A stretch of DNA of 64,000 nucleotides from Marinilactibacillus sp042660675. GTDB lineage: Bacteria; Bacillota; Bacilli; Lactobacillales; Carnobacteriaceae_A. Below the pieces are notes generated by a model that worked only from the letters and a program-made list of their open reading frames with translations, was not told the DNA's origin and searched no databases. The DNA lies in the NCBI RefSeq assembly GCF_042660675.1, contig NZ_JBHSUL010000009.1, positions 1 to 64,000 of the forward strand, in the 5' to 3' direction. Shown in pieces: positions 40,529 through 49,616 of the stretch; within the stretch, counting starts at the first letter, position 1; each line of letters opens with the position of its first letter. A program made the position numbers and the translations under genes.

Positions 40529-41563
40529 ATGAAAGTATTTGATTACGAAGATATTCAATTGATCCCTGCCAAAGCTATTGTATCCAGTCGTTCTGCTTGT
40601 GACACTTCAGTAGAATTAGGTGGACGCCGCTTTATGCTTCCGGTTGTTCCAGCGAACATGCAGACAGTTGTTGATGAAGAATTGTCAATCTGGCTTGCAA
40701 AAAACGGTTATTTTTATGTGATGCACCGCTTTGACGAAGCTGCTCGTGCTGGTTTTATTCAAAACATGCATGAACAAGATCTTTACGCTTCAATTAGTTT
40801 AGGTGTCAAAGATGAAGAATATGATTTTGTTAAAGAATTAGCTGAACAAAATCTAGTTCCTGAATATGCAACGATCGATGTTGCCCATGGCCACTCTCAA
40901 ATGGTTATCGACATGATTACACATGTTAAAAAATATTTACCCGAAACTTTCCTGATTGCCGGTAATGTAGGTACTCCAGAAGCCGTTCGTGAACTTGAAA
41001 ATGCCGGAGCTGACGCAACTAAAGTTGGTATCGGACCTGGTAAGGTTTGTACAACAAAACTGAAAACGGGTTTTGGTACAGGTGGATGGCAATTAGCTGC
41101 TGTCTCTCACTGTTCAAAAGCTGCACGTAAGCCAATCATTGCAGATGGAGGCGTCCGCACTCACGGAGATATCGCTAAATCTATGCGCTTTGGTGCAACA
41201 ATGGTTATGATTGGTTCGATGTTTGCTGGACATGATCAATCACCAGGCAAAATGGTAGAAGTCAATGGCCGACCTTATAAAGAGTATTTCGGTAGTGCTT
41301 CATCGCACCAAAAAGGCGAACGCAAAAATGTTGAAGGTAAAAAAATGCTGACACCTTATAAAGGCGATATTGCAGATACACTACTTGAAATGAAACAAGA
41401 TCTACAATCTTCTATTTCATACGCAGGTGGAGATGATCTTGACTCTCTACGTAAAGTAGATTACGTGATCGTTAAAAATTCTATTATGAATGGTGAGAAC
41501 TATAACGCTAGTGGAATCGATGTTCCAGATAGTTTTGCTACTTCATCAAATTTTCAACCTTAA
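40529..41563 (+). CDS. guaC: GMP reductase
   Basis: GuaC converts GMP to IMP with NADPH, linking guanine and adenine nucleotide pools. The 344-residue IMPDH-like barrel lacks the CBS insert that IMP dehydrogenase has. The catalytic Cys174 is in GIGPGKVCTTKLKTGFGTGGWQ, with IADGGVRTHGDIAKSMRFGA following. GAGGAG lies 11 bases before the ATG. Monocistronic with its own promoter and terminator. Confidence 0.95.
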   Translation: MKVFDYEDIQLIPAKAIVSSRSACDTSVELGGRRFMLPVVPANMQTVVDEELSIWLAKNGYFYVMHRFDEAARAGFIQNMHEQDLYASISLGVKDEEYDFVKELAEQNLVPEYATIDVAHGHSQMVIDMITHVKKYLPETFLIAGNVGTPEAVRELENAGADATKVGIGPGKVCTTKLKTGFGTGGWQLAAVSHCSKAARKPIIADGGVRTHGDIAKSMRFGATMVMIGSMFAGHDQSPGKMVEVNGRPYKEYFGSASSHQKGERKNVEGKKMLTPYKGDIADTLLEMKQDLQSSISYAGGDDLDSLRKVDYVIVKNSIMNGENYNASGIDVPDSFATSSNFQP

Positions 41564-41574
41564 GAACATAAACG

Positions 41575-41611
41575 AAGCACCTGTGAGCTAGCGCTCACGG
41601 GTGCTTTTTCG
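41575..41611 (+). terminator. guaC terminator
   Basis: AAGCACCTGTGAGC pairs with GCTCACGGGTGCTT, then a T tract. Confidence 0.92.
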
Positions 41612-41623
41612 TTTCCATTATAG

Positions 41624-41803
41624 TTAGTCTTTTCTTTTGATTTCTATATAAATAAATAAAGCGTAATAAAAAATCACAGCAAACAAAACGATAAAGAAAG
41701 TCCAAAAAGGTATATTAAAAAATAAGTACATAATTAAAAATAGAACAAAAGAAAATAGAGGGTACCATACAAGCGTTTTAGGATCAATATCACGTTGAGA
41801 CAA
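41624..41803 (-). CDS. 59-residue two-helix membrane protein
   Basis: TTG at 41803 follows AGGAGAGG by a few bases and opens a 59-codon frame: polar start SQRDIDPKTLVWYP, two hydrophobic helices (about 12-30 and 33-53, rich in Phe, Leu and Ile) and a basic end EIKRKD. It lies 12 bases after the guanylate kinase-like gene on the same strand, so it closes a three-gene unit. I do not recognise the family. Confidence 0.7.
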   Translation of the reverse strand: MSQRDIDPKTLVWYPLFSFVLFLIMYLFFNIPFWTFFIVLFAVIFYYALFIYIEIKRKD

Positions 41804-41815
41804 GGTTATCCTCTC

Positions 41816-42358
41816 CTAATTTGTTTGGTTCAAATGAGAAAGAATTTGGTCAACAGTCTCCTGTATAGAAATATTTTCAATAACGAGATCTGTGTCTTCC
41901 GGAGGTGCCAATTCATCATTTGCTTCACTGTGACAAAGCCTCTCATAAATTTTCTCTTCACTATCCCCACGTTTACGCATACGTTCAGCCATCATTTCTT
42001 TTGAAATGTAAATAAACACGACAACTGTTTCTTGTGGAAAGCTTCTTTTCATCGCTCTCGCTCCATGACGATCAAGAGAAACATGAACAACATCATGTTC
42101 TCTTAATGCATCGCTAACTTCTTGCTTTGTCAGTCCGTAGACCTTTTGATTATAAACAGTTTGCTCAACAAAGTCCGCCGGATCCAACTCTTCGATTTTT
42201 CTGAAATGATAATCGATACCTTCTTGTTCTCCAAGGCGCGGTTCTCTAGTGGTGGTCGTAACCAGTTTCGGAATTCCATTACGTGATAAAGCTTCTCCTA
42301 CGGTTGTTTTTCCACTACCGCTTGGTCCTACCATAACAATAATGCACTTATTACCCAT
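41816..42358 (-). CDS. Guanylate kinase-family protein
   Basis: A 180-residue kinase with P-loop MVGPSGSGKTT (about residues 9-19) and the GMP-binding segment TTTTREPRLGEQEGIDYHF intact, so GMP or a similar nucleotide should bind. It is shorter than a housekeeping Gmk (about 200 residues) and lies away from rpoZ, so it looks like a paralogue. GAGGTGA precedes the ATG. It sits between the UppS-like gene and the small membrane protein gene. Confidence 0.8.
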   Translation of the reverse strand: MGNKCIIVMVGPSGSGKTTVGEALSRNGIPKLVTTTTREPRLGEQEGIDYHFRKIEELDPADFVEQTVYNQKVYGLTKQEVSDALREHDVVHVSLDRHGARAMKRSFPQETVVVFIYISKEMMAERMRKRGDSEEKIYERLCHSEANDELAPPEDTDLVIENISIQETVDQILSHLNQTN

Positions 42359-42404
42359 GAATACTCACCTCAGTATACCTCCGTATATTGATAAGGTCTT
42401 ATTC

Positions 42405-43058
42405 TTATCCACCTAATGTAACATCTGTTTTCTGATACCAATCAAGCGCATCATATAAATGCTGATTCTTATAATCTGGCCAGTATTCATCGATCACAAA
42501 AATATCAGAATAGACAGATTGGATCGGTAAAAATCCGCTCAGTCTTCGGCGACCGCCCCATCTTAAAACCATATCCATACGAGAAACATCTTTAGAGGCA
42601 ATATTGTCGATCAAATCACCTGTCTCTTCATGATTTAAAGCATAATTCAAATCCCAGTTCCATCCATAATTCACTAAAAAATTTACTTTCATTTTACCTT
42701 CACCAAATTGTGTACGGTTCATAGCATATGGGAGTAGTTCCTTTGGAAAAACCTTAGAGTCTGTATTCCCCAGCACCAGTAAATCTGCATCACGCTTTTT
42801 CAGTTCATTTACTGAATCCACGCACGCTTTCTGAAAAGCTTTTGTTTGTAGAGAGGGTCTTTTTACGTTATCCATTGTGAAACCATAAAAAGTCATTTCC
42901 TCTACACCTAATTCCAGGCACGCTTCATATAATTCTAATCCTGGTCCAATTCCATGAGGGTAGCCATCTGTTTTTTGCAGTCCTTGTCCAACCGCCCAAC
43001 GACGATTTCCATCTGGAATAACTCCAATATGTTTTGGCATACGTTTAAATGTTTTCAT
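42405..43058 (-). CDS. Divergent undecaprenyl diphosphate synthase-like protein
   Basis: A 217-residue relative of cis-prenyltransferases (UppS), about 30 residues shorter than usual. The catalytic Asp is kept in GVIPDGNRRWA (normally MDGNxRWA), but other signatures drift: YGFTMDNVKRP in place of YAFSxENWxRP, and RWGGRRRLSGF in place of RTSGExRxSNF; YWPDY at the end is kept. It may use a different allylic primer or have lost polymerising activity. GGAG lies 12 bases before the ATG. First gene of the cassette with the guanylate kinase-like and 59-residue proteins. Confidence 0.78.
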   Translation of the reverse strand: MKTFKRMPKHIGVIPDGNRRWAVGQGLQKTDGYPHGIGPGLELYEACLELGVEEMTFYGFTMDNVKRPSLQTKAFQKACVDSVNELKKRDADLLVLGNTDSKVFPKELLPYAMNRTQFGEGKMKVNFLVNYGWNWDLNYALNHEETGDLIDNIASKDVSRMDMVLRWGGRRRLSGFLPIQSVYSDIFVIDEYWPDYKNQHLYDALDWYQKTDVTLGG

Positions 43059-43288
43059 ACTTTTTATAGGTCTCCTTATATTCTACTGCAGATTTTTAAA
43101 AATCATTTAATGAATTCTCATATCTTATAATACCGTTTTTGACCCCTACACATCAACTCACACGTACATATTTGTTGAAACAGGTTTAAAGTAAGAAAAA
43201 ATCATATGCTCCCTTTTACAAACCTGTAACAAAGTGATAAAATAATAAGTAAGAAAACGCTATCTTATTCTAAATCAAATAAAATGTA

Positions 43289-43318
43289 TTGCTCTACAAT
43301 CAGTAAGTCCTGTATACT
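43289..43318 (+). promoter_or_regulatory. Promoter of the 84-residue protein gene
   Basis: TTGCTC (43289-43294), 18-base spacer, TATACT (43313-43318). A second good candidate lies upstream (TTTACA 43215-43220, 17-base spacer, TAAAAT 43238-43243). The rest of the 317-base gap 43059-43375 shows no gene. Confidence 0.5.
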
Positions 43319-43375
43319 TTGAGTTCCATAAAAACGTACGTTTAAATCGATTTACCCAGTTGAGGAGGGGTTGAA

Positions 43376-43630
43376 GTGTTTAAAACAGAACGAAGTAAAC
43401 GCTTGTTTCATATTGTCAGTAACTTATTTATCGCACTATTCTGGGGTTGGACGCTTTATATCCAGTACAGTATTGAATACCAGAGTTCATTTGAAATTAG
43501 TTTTCAAAGAGTTTATATGATTTTACTTTGGGTCTTTATTATGACCACAATTGGACGAATATTTTACCATATAATAAAACTTAGAAAATATACTAAACGT
43601 AAAAAAGAATCTAAAACAAAATTTGCTTAA
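43376..43630 (+). CDS. 84-residue two-helix membrane protein
   Basis: GTG at 43376 with GAGGAGGGG five bases upstream. The protein has helices at about 10-28 and 45-65 and a very basic end (KLRKYTKRKKESKTK), so a cytosolic positive tail is likely. No family recognised. Monocistronic with promoter and terminator. Confidence 0.6.
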   Translation: MFKTERSKRLFHIVSNLFIALFWGWTLYIQYSIEYQSSFEISFQRVYMILLWVFIMTTIGRIFYHIIKLRKYTKRKKESKTKFA

Positions 43631-43637
43631 TATCCTT

Positions 43638-43682
43638 AAATTCCATTTCTCATCTATCATGAGAAATGGAATTTAATTTTTT
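43638..43682 (+). terminator. Terminator after the 84-residue protein gene
   Basis: A 16-bp perfect stem, AAATTCCATTTCTCAT with ATGAGAAATGGAATTT (43638-43653 and 43659-43674), and a T tract. Confidence 0.93.
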
Positions 43683-44088
43683 TAATATAAATTTATAAAA
43701 AGAAATCTTTATCCATTTACAAACATTCCATGTAACCGCTTATCTAAAGATTCAGTAATTTCTTTACGGCCTCTTCAACTGGACGAAATTAGCATGATTA
43801 TATTCAGTAAAAACCCTTAATACGTTTAATATGAAATCATACAATTCTCTTTAAATTACACTTCAATTTTTCATGTTATTTCTAGTTATATTGTTATAAA
43901 AGCATCTAGAAAAACGATTTAAATCGTTTTTCTAAATTATTAATATAATTATAACGAACGTTATCAAAAAAAGTTCTGTTTTTCAGATGTTTACATTCTG
44001 CTATTTTATTTTATTCTGGTATACTAACTGTAATAAAAGTCATACCTAAAAAATATAATGACAAATGTTAAATTAGGGGAGGCATTTT
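43683..44088. other. AT-rich gene-free stretch with a 28-base palindrome
   Basis: No coding frame is supported. A 28-base perfect palindrome with arms TAGAAAAACGATTT lies at 43907-43934 and an inverted repeat ATAACG/CGTTAT follows at about 43952-43965. TGGTATACT near 44020 is a possible -10 for the next gene. The palindrome could be an orphan terminator or a protein-binding site. Confidence 0.5.
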
Positions 44089-44817
44089 GTGAATTCAACA
44101 TTTAAAGTTAATGAACTCCAGTATTATCTGAAACATCATCAACCTGTAGATACAAGCGGACTGCTTTCCTTTTACCGGAAATTTGACGCTTCCTTGAGCT
44201 ATAGTACGCTACGTTGGCGTATCCATGAACTCAAAAAGTTACAAATCATTTATAGTCCCAAACGTGGATATTATGCTTTAAATGATAAGAAAGCATTTAT
44301 ACACGAATCAACACCTGAAATGGATGATATCGTAAGAACGATACAGACATCCCTACCAGAGTCAAAATTTTCGATTTACTCGACTGATTGGCTGACGGAT
44401 TTTTCGGATCATACATATCCGTGCCATAACATTATGATTGATGTTGAAGCTTGTTCTTTGAATTCTGCTTTCGACAAGATTAAGCAGATCCACGAAAACG
44501 TGTTTCTTGCACCGGAAGAATCTATTTATGAGCACTACATATCTCCTGAAACACATAATATTATTTTAAATAAGCTGTACGTTGATGCACCCATCAATCA
44601 TGTTGATAGCTTTTACTATACGCCTAAGCTAGAAAAATTGTTAGTCGATCTCATTTTAAATGATCCTATCATTTTAATGATTAGTAAGCCTGAAATCAAA
44701 ACGATTGTTTCTAATTTACAAAAAACCTACCATATTAATTATTCTACTTTGAATCGCTATTCTAAAAAACGATATTTAGGAGAAAGAATTACAAAATACG
44801 GCTTGCTTCAGGCTTGA
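44089..44817 (+). CDS. AbiEi-like / DUF6577-type winged-helix protein
   Basis: A 242-residue protein with an N-terminal winged helix (SYSTLRWRIHELKKLQIIYSPKRGYYAL, about 35-66) and a C-terminal domain resembling AbiEi-type antitoxins annotated as DUF6577. Such proteins usually pair with an AbiEii nucleotidyltransferase toxin, but no such gene is adjacent: upstream is a 450-base gap and downstream a convergent D-serine dehydratase. GTG start with GGGGAGG six bases upstream. Family assignment is from pattern memory and moderate. Confidence 0.6.
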   Translation: MNSTFKVNELQYYLKHHQPVDTSGLLSFYRKFDASLSYSTLRWRIHELKKLQIIYSPKRGYYALNDKKAFIHESTPEMDDIVRTIQTSLPESKFSIYSTDWLTDFSDHTYPCHNIMIDVEACSLNSAFDKIKQIHENVFLAPEESIYEHYISPETHNIILNKLYVDAPINHVDSFYYTPKLEKLLVDLILNDPIILMISKPEIKTIVSNLQKTYHINYSTLNRYSKKRYLGERITKYGLLQA

Positions 44818-44823
44818 AGCGAG

Positions 44824-44877
44824 CTAAAGAAAAGACCGCGTCCTCATATAATTATGAGCACGTGGTCTTTTCTTTAG
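44824..44877. terminator. Bidirectional terminator
   Basis: CTAAAGAAAAGACC/GGTCTTTTCTTTAG outer stem with further pairing CTCAT/ATGAG inside, between convergent genes. Confidence 0.92.
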
Positions 44878-44916
44878 TATAACAAAGGAATTGAACACTT
44901 GTTTTCATCGTTCAAT

Positions 44917-46275
44917 TTAAACCAGTTGTTCACTGATTGCTTGACCTTCTTCTAAAAAAGTTTTTTTATTCTCTTCAGGTACCATGGATCCACCTGTTGC
45001 CCAAGCGATGTGTGTAGCTTGGGATAATTTATTGGTTAAATGATGACTCCGAATATAATGTTTCCCTGCTTCTGATCCTAATAATCTTTGAGGACCTGCT
45101 AGTCCAGCAACGGCTGCCGGCTCAAGGAAAATGGTTTCTTTGTCATGTAAATTAAATAGTAACTGACGGAAAACTTCATCTTTCAAGCTATAACCTGCAC
45201 TAAAGTAGTTATGCATCAATTTAGCAACTAAGCCTGAAGTTCTTGGAACAGCTAAGCCGTCCGCAACAGTCAGTCCACCTAGTCCAATTTCTTCAACTGA
45301 AATTTCGTCATATAACTTTGAATCTAATCCAACGAGCATACTCGGCATTTTGGTAGGCTCTGCAAAAATACAATGTACGTGATCTCCAAAAGCTTGCTTC
45401 ATTCCAAATGTGATCCCACTTGGAGAACCTCCAATTCCGCACGGTAAGTAAACAAATAATGGGTGGTTCTCATCAACCTTGATTCCCTTTTTATCTAGCT
45501 GCTTCTTCATACGGTATCCACCAACCGTATAACCGAGGAACAGCTCTTCTGAGTGTTCATCGTCTACAAAATAACTATTTGGGTTGGCATTAGATTCTTC
45601 TCTTCCCTGTTCTACCGCTTTAGAAAAGTTGGTATCATGTTCAATGACTTTTACACCTTTTGAACGTAAATATTCTTTTTTCCATTGCTTCGCTTCAACA
45701 GACATATGGACGGTTACGTTGAATCCTAATTTACTTCCCATCGTCCCTACGCTGATACCAAGATTTCCTGTTGTCCCTACCGCGATATGATGCTGAGCAA
45801 AAAACGCCTTGAATTCATCACTAGCGAAAATAGCGTAATCTTCTTCGATGCTATTTAACATACCTTGTTCTAGTGCGATTGTTTCTGCATGTTTCAGCAC
45901 TTCATAAATCGCACCTCTGGCTTTGATTGTTCCAGAAATGGGAAGTAGATCATCGCGTTTTAACCACAATTTCCCTTGAATGGTTTCTTCATTTACTTCG
46001 TTCAACCAATTTCTCATGGATGGTATTTCCATTAATTCAGATTCAATGATCCCTTCCGTCTTTTGTGTTTCAGGAAAAGCGATTTGAATGTATGACGCAA
46101 ATCTTTGAAGTCTGGCTTCTACGTCTTCTATATCTTTCATTGAATATTTTGTATGTCTATTTGCTTCTTCAGCTTTCAAGTATGCAGGATTCTCCCAAAA
46201 AACTTCTTTTCCTGCAGATATTTCTTTAATTAAAGGACTTTGTTCCGTAAATTCCCCTACCTGTCCTTCTACCAT
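44917..46275 (-). CDS. dsdA: D-serine ammonia-lyase (D-serine dehydratase)
   Basis: A 452-residue fold-type II PLP enzyme that turns D-serine into pyruvate and ammonia. PLP Lys in LPISGTIKARGAIYEVL, AVGTTGNLGISVG, the phosphate loop CGIGGSPSGITFG and a C-terminal HIAWATGGSMVP. ATG at 46275 with GGAGAGG ten bases upstream; a TTG nine bases earlier is too close to that site. The promoter has an extended -10 (TGCTACAAT). It diverges from a split serine/threonine exporter. Confidence 0.93.
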   Translation of the reverse strand: MVEGQVGEFTEQSPLIKEISAGKEVFWENPAYLKAEEANRHTKYSMKDIEDVEARLQRFASYIQIAFPETQKTEGIIESELMEIPSMRNWLNEVNEETIQGKLWLKRDDLLPISGTIKARGAIYEVLKHAETIALEQGMLNSIEEDYAIFASDEFKAFFAQHHIAVGTTGNLGISVGTMGSKLGFNVTVHMSVEAKQWKKEYLRSKGVKVIEHDTNFSKAVEQGREESNANPNSYFVDDEHSEELFLGYTVGGYRMKKQLDKKGIKVDENHPLFVYLPCGIGGSPSGITFGMKQAFGDHVHCIFAEPTKMPSMLVGLDSKLYDEISVEEIGLGGLTVADGLAVPRTSGLVAKLMHNYFSAGYSLKDEVFRQLLFNLHDKETIFLEPAAVAGLAGPQRLLGSEAGKHYIRSHHLTNKLSQATHIAWATGGSMVPEENKKTFLEEGQAISEQLV

Positions 46276-46555
46276 TGTGTTCAACCCTCTCCGTTGCGTT
46301 GTATTCTTCCATCATTCTACCTACTCAAACTACATCCAAACCATTGTAGCATATTTTTGATTTTGCAAAAGGGATTCTTTGTTTTTGATTAAAAGTAGTG
46401 CTTTTAGATAATATTCTAATGTGAATAAGGTTTTTACCTTTTTAAATATTCGTTTAGTTTTTTCTTTTAAGGATTCTTTTTTGTTCTCTATCGATTTTTG
46501 ATACTGATATCGTTATACTGAGTTTATTGAATTTTATTGGAAAGAAGGGAATGGC

Positions 46556-47314
46556 TTGGAAAGTTATCCAGTAGCGGATATTCTGGACGTTTGTGTTGAA
46601 GCAGGACAGGTTATGCTCGAAAATGGGGCAGAGACGTACCGAGTAGAAGACACATTGTATCGAATTGCAAAAAGCTATGATCTGGTTTACATTAATGTTT
46701 TTGTCGTACCAACTGCTTTGATTTTAACGGTTCAAGGAAAAGACAAACAAGACCACACCGAATTACTCCGGATGACTGAAAGACAGACGAACCTTGAAAA
46801 AGTTTCCAAAGTAAATGAATTGTCCAGGCACCTTACTCAAAATCTACTTTCTCCTGATGAGGTAAAAGAAAAGCTTCGCGAAATCAAACAAGCGCCTAGA
46901 AATTTCAACCAATGGCAGAGAAATTTAGCGATTGCCTGCGCTTGCGGCTGTTTTCCTTTATTATTTGAAGGAACGTACGAAGATATGCTACCTTCCTTTA
47001 TCGCCGGAGGACTTGGACACGTTCTTTTTGATATCGTTAACCGTTGGACAAATGTCAGTTTCTTTGCAGAAATGGTCGCTGCTTTCTTTATAGGATTATG
47101 TGCTGTTTTCTTTACCTCTTTTGGGATAGGCAATGACATCAATACTATTATTATCGGTAGTGTAATGTGTCTTGTTCCAGGTATGGCCATCACCAATAGT
47201 TTCCGTGACCTGATGGCAGGACATCTTCTGGCTGGGGTCGCTGTGGTGGCAAAAGCTTTACTAACAGCAGGTGCTATTGGAATTGGGATCGCTATGGTTT
47301 TAACCTTCCTATAA
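46556..47314 (+). CDS. Threonine/serine exporter ThrE-type, large subunit
   Basis: A 252-residue protein of the ThrE N-terminal (DUF1212) type: a cytosolic start with VEAGQVMLENGAETYRVEDTLYRIA, then five hydrophobic segments from about residue 120. It pairs with the DUF3815 small subunit encoded 50 bases downstream; together they match a split ThrE amino-acid exporter. Start is TTG at 46556 with GAAGGG six bases upstream. Confidence 0.88.
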   Translation: MESYPVADILDVCVEAGQVMLENGAETYRVEDTLYRIAKSYDLVYINVFVVPTALILTVQGKDKQDHTELLRMTERQTNLEKVSKVNELSRHLTQNLLSPDEVKEKLREIKQAPRNFNQWQRNLAIACACGCFPLLFEGTYEDMLPSFIAGGLGHVLFDIVNRWTNVSFFAEMVAAFFIGLCAVFFTSFGIGNDINTIIIGSVMCLVPGMAITNSFRDLMAGHLLAGVAVVAKALLTAGAIGIGIAMVLTFL

Positions 47315-47364
47315 GTTTGATGAAGACTATTCATGAACCCTATCGATGTTAAGGAGAATGTATT

Positions 47365-47832
47365 ATGATTACGCAGTATCTCACTTATTTTCTTGCTGCT
47401 TTTGTTGCTACAATTGGTTTTGGTATTTTATATAACGTTCCTAAAAGAACCATTATTGCTTCTAGTTTAGCTGGAGCAATGGGGTGGATTGTCTATTACT
47501 TTCTATCTTTTCAAATCGATCTGGATCTTTTTGTTGGTGCTGGAGCTGCTGCTTTTCTTGTAGCAAACTGTAGTCAGTGGTTTGCTCGTTACTACCGTAT
47601 GCCTGTAATCGTCTTTGCGATTCCCGGCATCATTCCTCTCGTCCCTGGAGGATCTGCCTACAATATGATGCGCGCATTTATAGAAGGACATTCTGACGTT
47701 GCTTTTATGTATGCGACTGAAACTTTTCTGGTCTCTGGCGCCATTGCGCTTGGATTGTCTGTAAACAGTGGTTTATTACAAGTTCTTTCGTCTAGAAAAC
47801 TAGGTAAACGCGATAAACGGTATTTACCTTAA
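47365..47832 (+). CDS. Threonine/serine exporter ThrE-type, small subunit
   Basis: A 155-residue DUF3815 membrane protein with five helices: FGILYNVPKRTIIASSLAGAMGW, ARYYRMPVIVFAIPGIIPLVPGG. It supplies the C-terminal half of the split exporter. AAGGAG lies eight bases before the ATG. A terminator follows. Confidence 0.88.
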   Translation: MITQYLTYFLAAFVATIGFGILYNVPKRTIIASSLAGAMGWIVYYFLSFQIDLDLFVGAGAAAFLVANCSQWFARYYRMPVIVFAIPGIIPLVPGGSAYNMMRAFIEGHSDVAFMYATETFLVSGAIALGLSVNSGLLQVLSSRKLGKRDKRYLP

Positions 47833-47841
47833 ATTCTAGCA

Positions 47842-47876
47842 AAAAAAGCATCCACAAATTGGTGGATGCTTTTTTA
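47842..47876. terminator. Bidirectional terminator
   Basis: AAAAAAGCATCCAC/GTGGATGCTTTTTT between the convergent exporter and M23 peptidase genes. Confidence 0.94.
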
Positions 47877-47880
47877 AGTT

Positions 47881-49467
47881 CTATAATCCAATATAAGTTG
47901 CTGGATTGGTAAATTGTCCGTTTACACGAACTTCAAAATGTAAGTGAACGCCTGTTGAAACACCGGTCGTTCCCATTGTTCCAATGCGTTGACCTTGCTG
48001 AACCGCTTGTCCTGCAGACACTAGTAAATTGGGTTGTAAATGAGCATATAGAGTTTCATAACCATTACCGTGGTTGATCTTGATATAGTAGCCATAACTA
48101 GAGCTGTAGCTCGAAATACTAACCGTTCCGCTTGCAGCAGCTATAATCGGACCACTTCCGGCAATATCTATTCCGTTATGCTTCGTGCGGATCCCAGTGA
48201 CTGGGTGGATTCTGACACCATACCCAGAAGATACATATCCATTAGCCGGTCTAATAAATTGAGAAGATGAGACGGGTGATGATATAACTTCTTCTTCAAC
48301 AATGGGTTCTGGTTTCACTTCTGGTTTAGGTTCTACCTCTACTTTTTGTTTCGATTTTATTTCCGTTTTTTGTTCAGGCTCTACGTTTTGTTGACTATCT
48401 TCCTCTGTTCCTAGTGATGGATTCGTAGAAGTGCTTGGCTTAACTTGTGTATCTTTTTCGTTTTTTAAATCAACTGTTTGCGCTTGTACCTGAGATTTTT
48501 CTGATGTTTTTTCTTGTTCTGCTTTCTCTTGCGCTTCTTGCCTTGCTAATGCTTCTTGCGTTCTTTTCTCTTGTGCTTCCGCTTCTGCTGCTAGTTGCTC
48601 TTCAGCCTGCTTTTCTGCGAGTAGTTGTGCCGCAATGCGTTCTTCTTCGAGTCTTTTCTCTTCTGCTAATTTCTCCTCAACACGTATTCTTTCTGTTTCC
48701 GCATCGATTTCCCCATCAATATCCGCTGATTGAAGTGCAAGTGCATACTGCTCTTGTATAAACGTTTCTTTTTCTTCAGCAGTCATCTGATACAGTTCCA
48801 CAACTTGATTGATTTGACGATCAAGCTGTGTTTGTTGTGAAGAAAGCTCAGTTCTTGTTTGTTCCATCTCATAGAGTATTTGAGTGACTTCTTCTTTTTC
48901 AAATTGCATTTGCGCTTCTGCTTTGACCACTGCTTGCTGATCTCTAATTTGATCAGCCATCATCCTTTGGTTTGCAGAAACCAGTGTATTCACAATACTC
49001 AAACGTCCAATCACTTCTGCAAGATTTTCAGAAGCTACAATCGTATGTATGATATTTCCTGCGTGCCATTTCGTTTGAGTAGCGCGTGCTTGCGTATCTA
49101 ATTTCTGATTTCTTTTTTCGATTGCATGATTGAGTATAATCACTTCATCCTGAAGATTCTCAATCTGAATATTTGTCTCTTCTAAAACGGCGCTTTGTTC
49201 TTCAAGCCCTATAGACAGTTCACCTATACTGATTTGAAGACCTTGTATGTCGTTTTCCAAGCTTGCTCTTTGCTGATCTAGCTCATTTAATCTTGTATCT
49301 TGTTGGTCTATCGTACCTTCTACCTCAGTTGCTCGCTCTTCTATGGACTCTTTTTCTTTCTGTAGTTCATCCAATGAACTTTCGGCAAATACCGAGTGCG
49401 TGAACAATAGATTTATGTTCGATAATAAGAGCGCAGTTACCGAAACTGCTAGCCAATTTCTTTTCAA
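47881..49467 (-). CDS. PcsB/EnvC-like M23 peptidoglycan endopeptidase
   Basis: A 528-residue secreted hydrolase. Signal peptide 1-28 ending VFA; a long coiled coil (about 30-270) with Gln/Glu-rich heptads; an Ala/Glu-rich segment (about 265-320); a Pro/Glu/Lys linker with EVEPKPEVKPEP; and a C-terminal LytM/M23 domain (about 410-528) with zinc ligands HNGIDIAG and HLHFEVRVNG, both present. The coiled coil suggests activation by FtsEX, as for PcsB and EnvC, so a role in cell division. Start is TTG at 49467 with GGGGGAG seven bases upstream. A TATACT -10 lies about 45 bases before the start. Confidence 0.9.
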   Translation of the reverse strand: MKRNWLAVSVTALLLSNINLLFTHSVFAESSLDELQKEKESIEERATEVEGTIDQQDTRLNELDQQRASLENDIQGLQISIGELSIGLEEQSAVLEETNIQIENLQDEVIILNHAIEKRNQKLDTQARATQTKWHAGNIIHTIVASENLAEVIGRLSIVNTLVSANQRMMADQIRDQQAVVKAEAQMQFEKEEVTQILYEMEQTRTELSSQQTQLDRQINQVVELYQMTAEEKETFIQEQYALALQSADIDGEIDAETERIRVEEKLAEEKRLEEERIAAQLLAEKQAEEQLAAEAEAQEKRTQEALARQEAQEKAEQEKTSEKSQVQAQTVDLKNEKDTQVKPSTSTNPSLGTEEDSQQNVEPEQKTEIKSKQKVEVEPKPEVKPEPIVEEEVISSPVSSSQFIRPANGYVSSGYGVRIHPVTGIRTKHNGIDIAGSGPIIAAASGTVSISSYSSSYGYYIKINHGNGYETLYAHLQPNLLVSAGQAVQQGQRIGTMGTTGVSTGVHLHFEVRVNGQFTNPATYIGL

Positions 49468-49616
49468 AAAATCTCCCCCACGTTCGCAGTCTTCTATAAG
49501 AAGTATAGTGTACTGACTTCTTAATTGGAAATGAATTGGGGCAATTTTTTATTACAGTTTGATGACTATAACAAATGACCTCTCTATCCCTTGCTAGCAT
49601 AGGAGCCGGTTATCTT

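Noticed and set aside
49480..49600. WalR (YycF) binding site upstream of the M23 peptidase
   Set aside because: TGTTAT and TGTAAT occur, but separated by 11 bases instead of the required 5.
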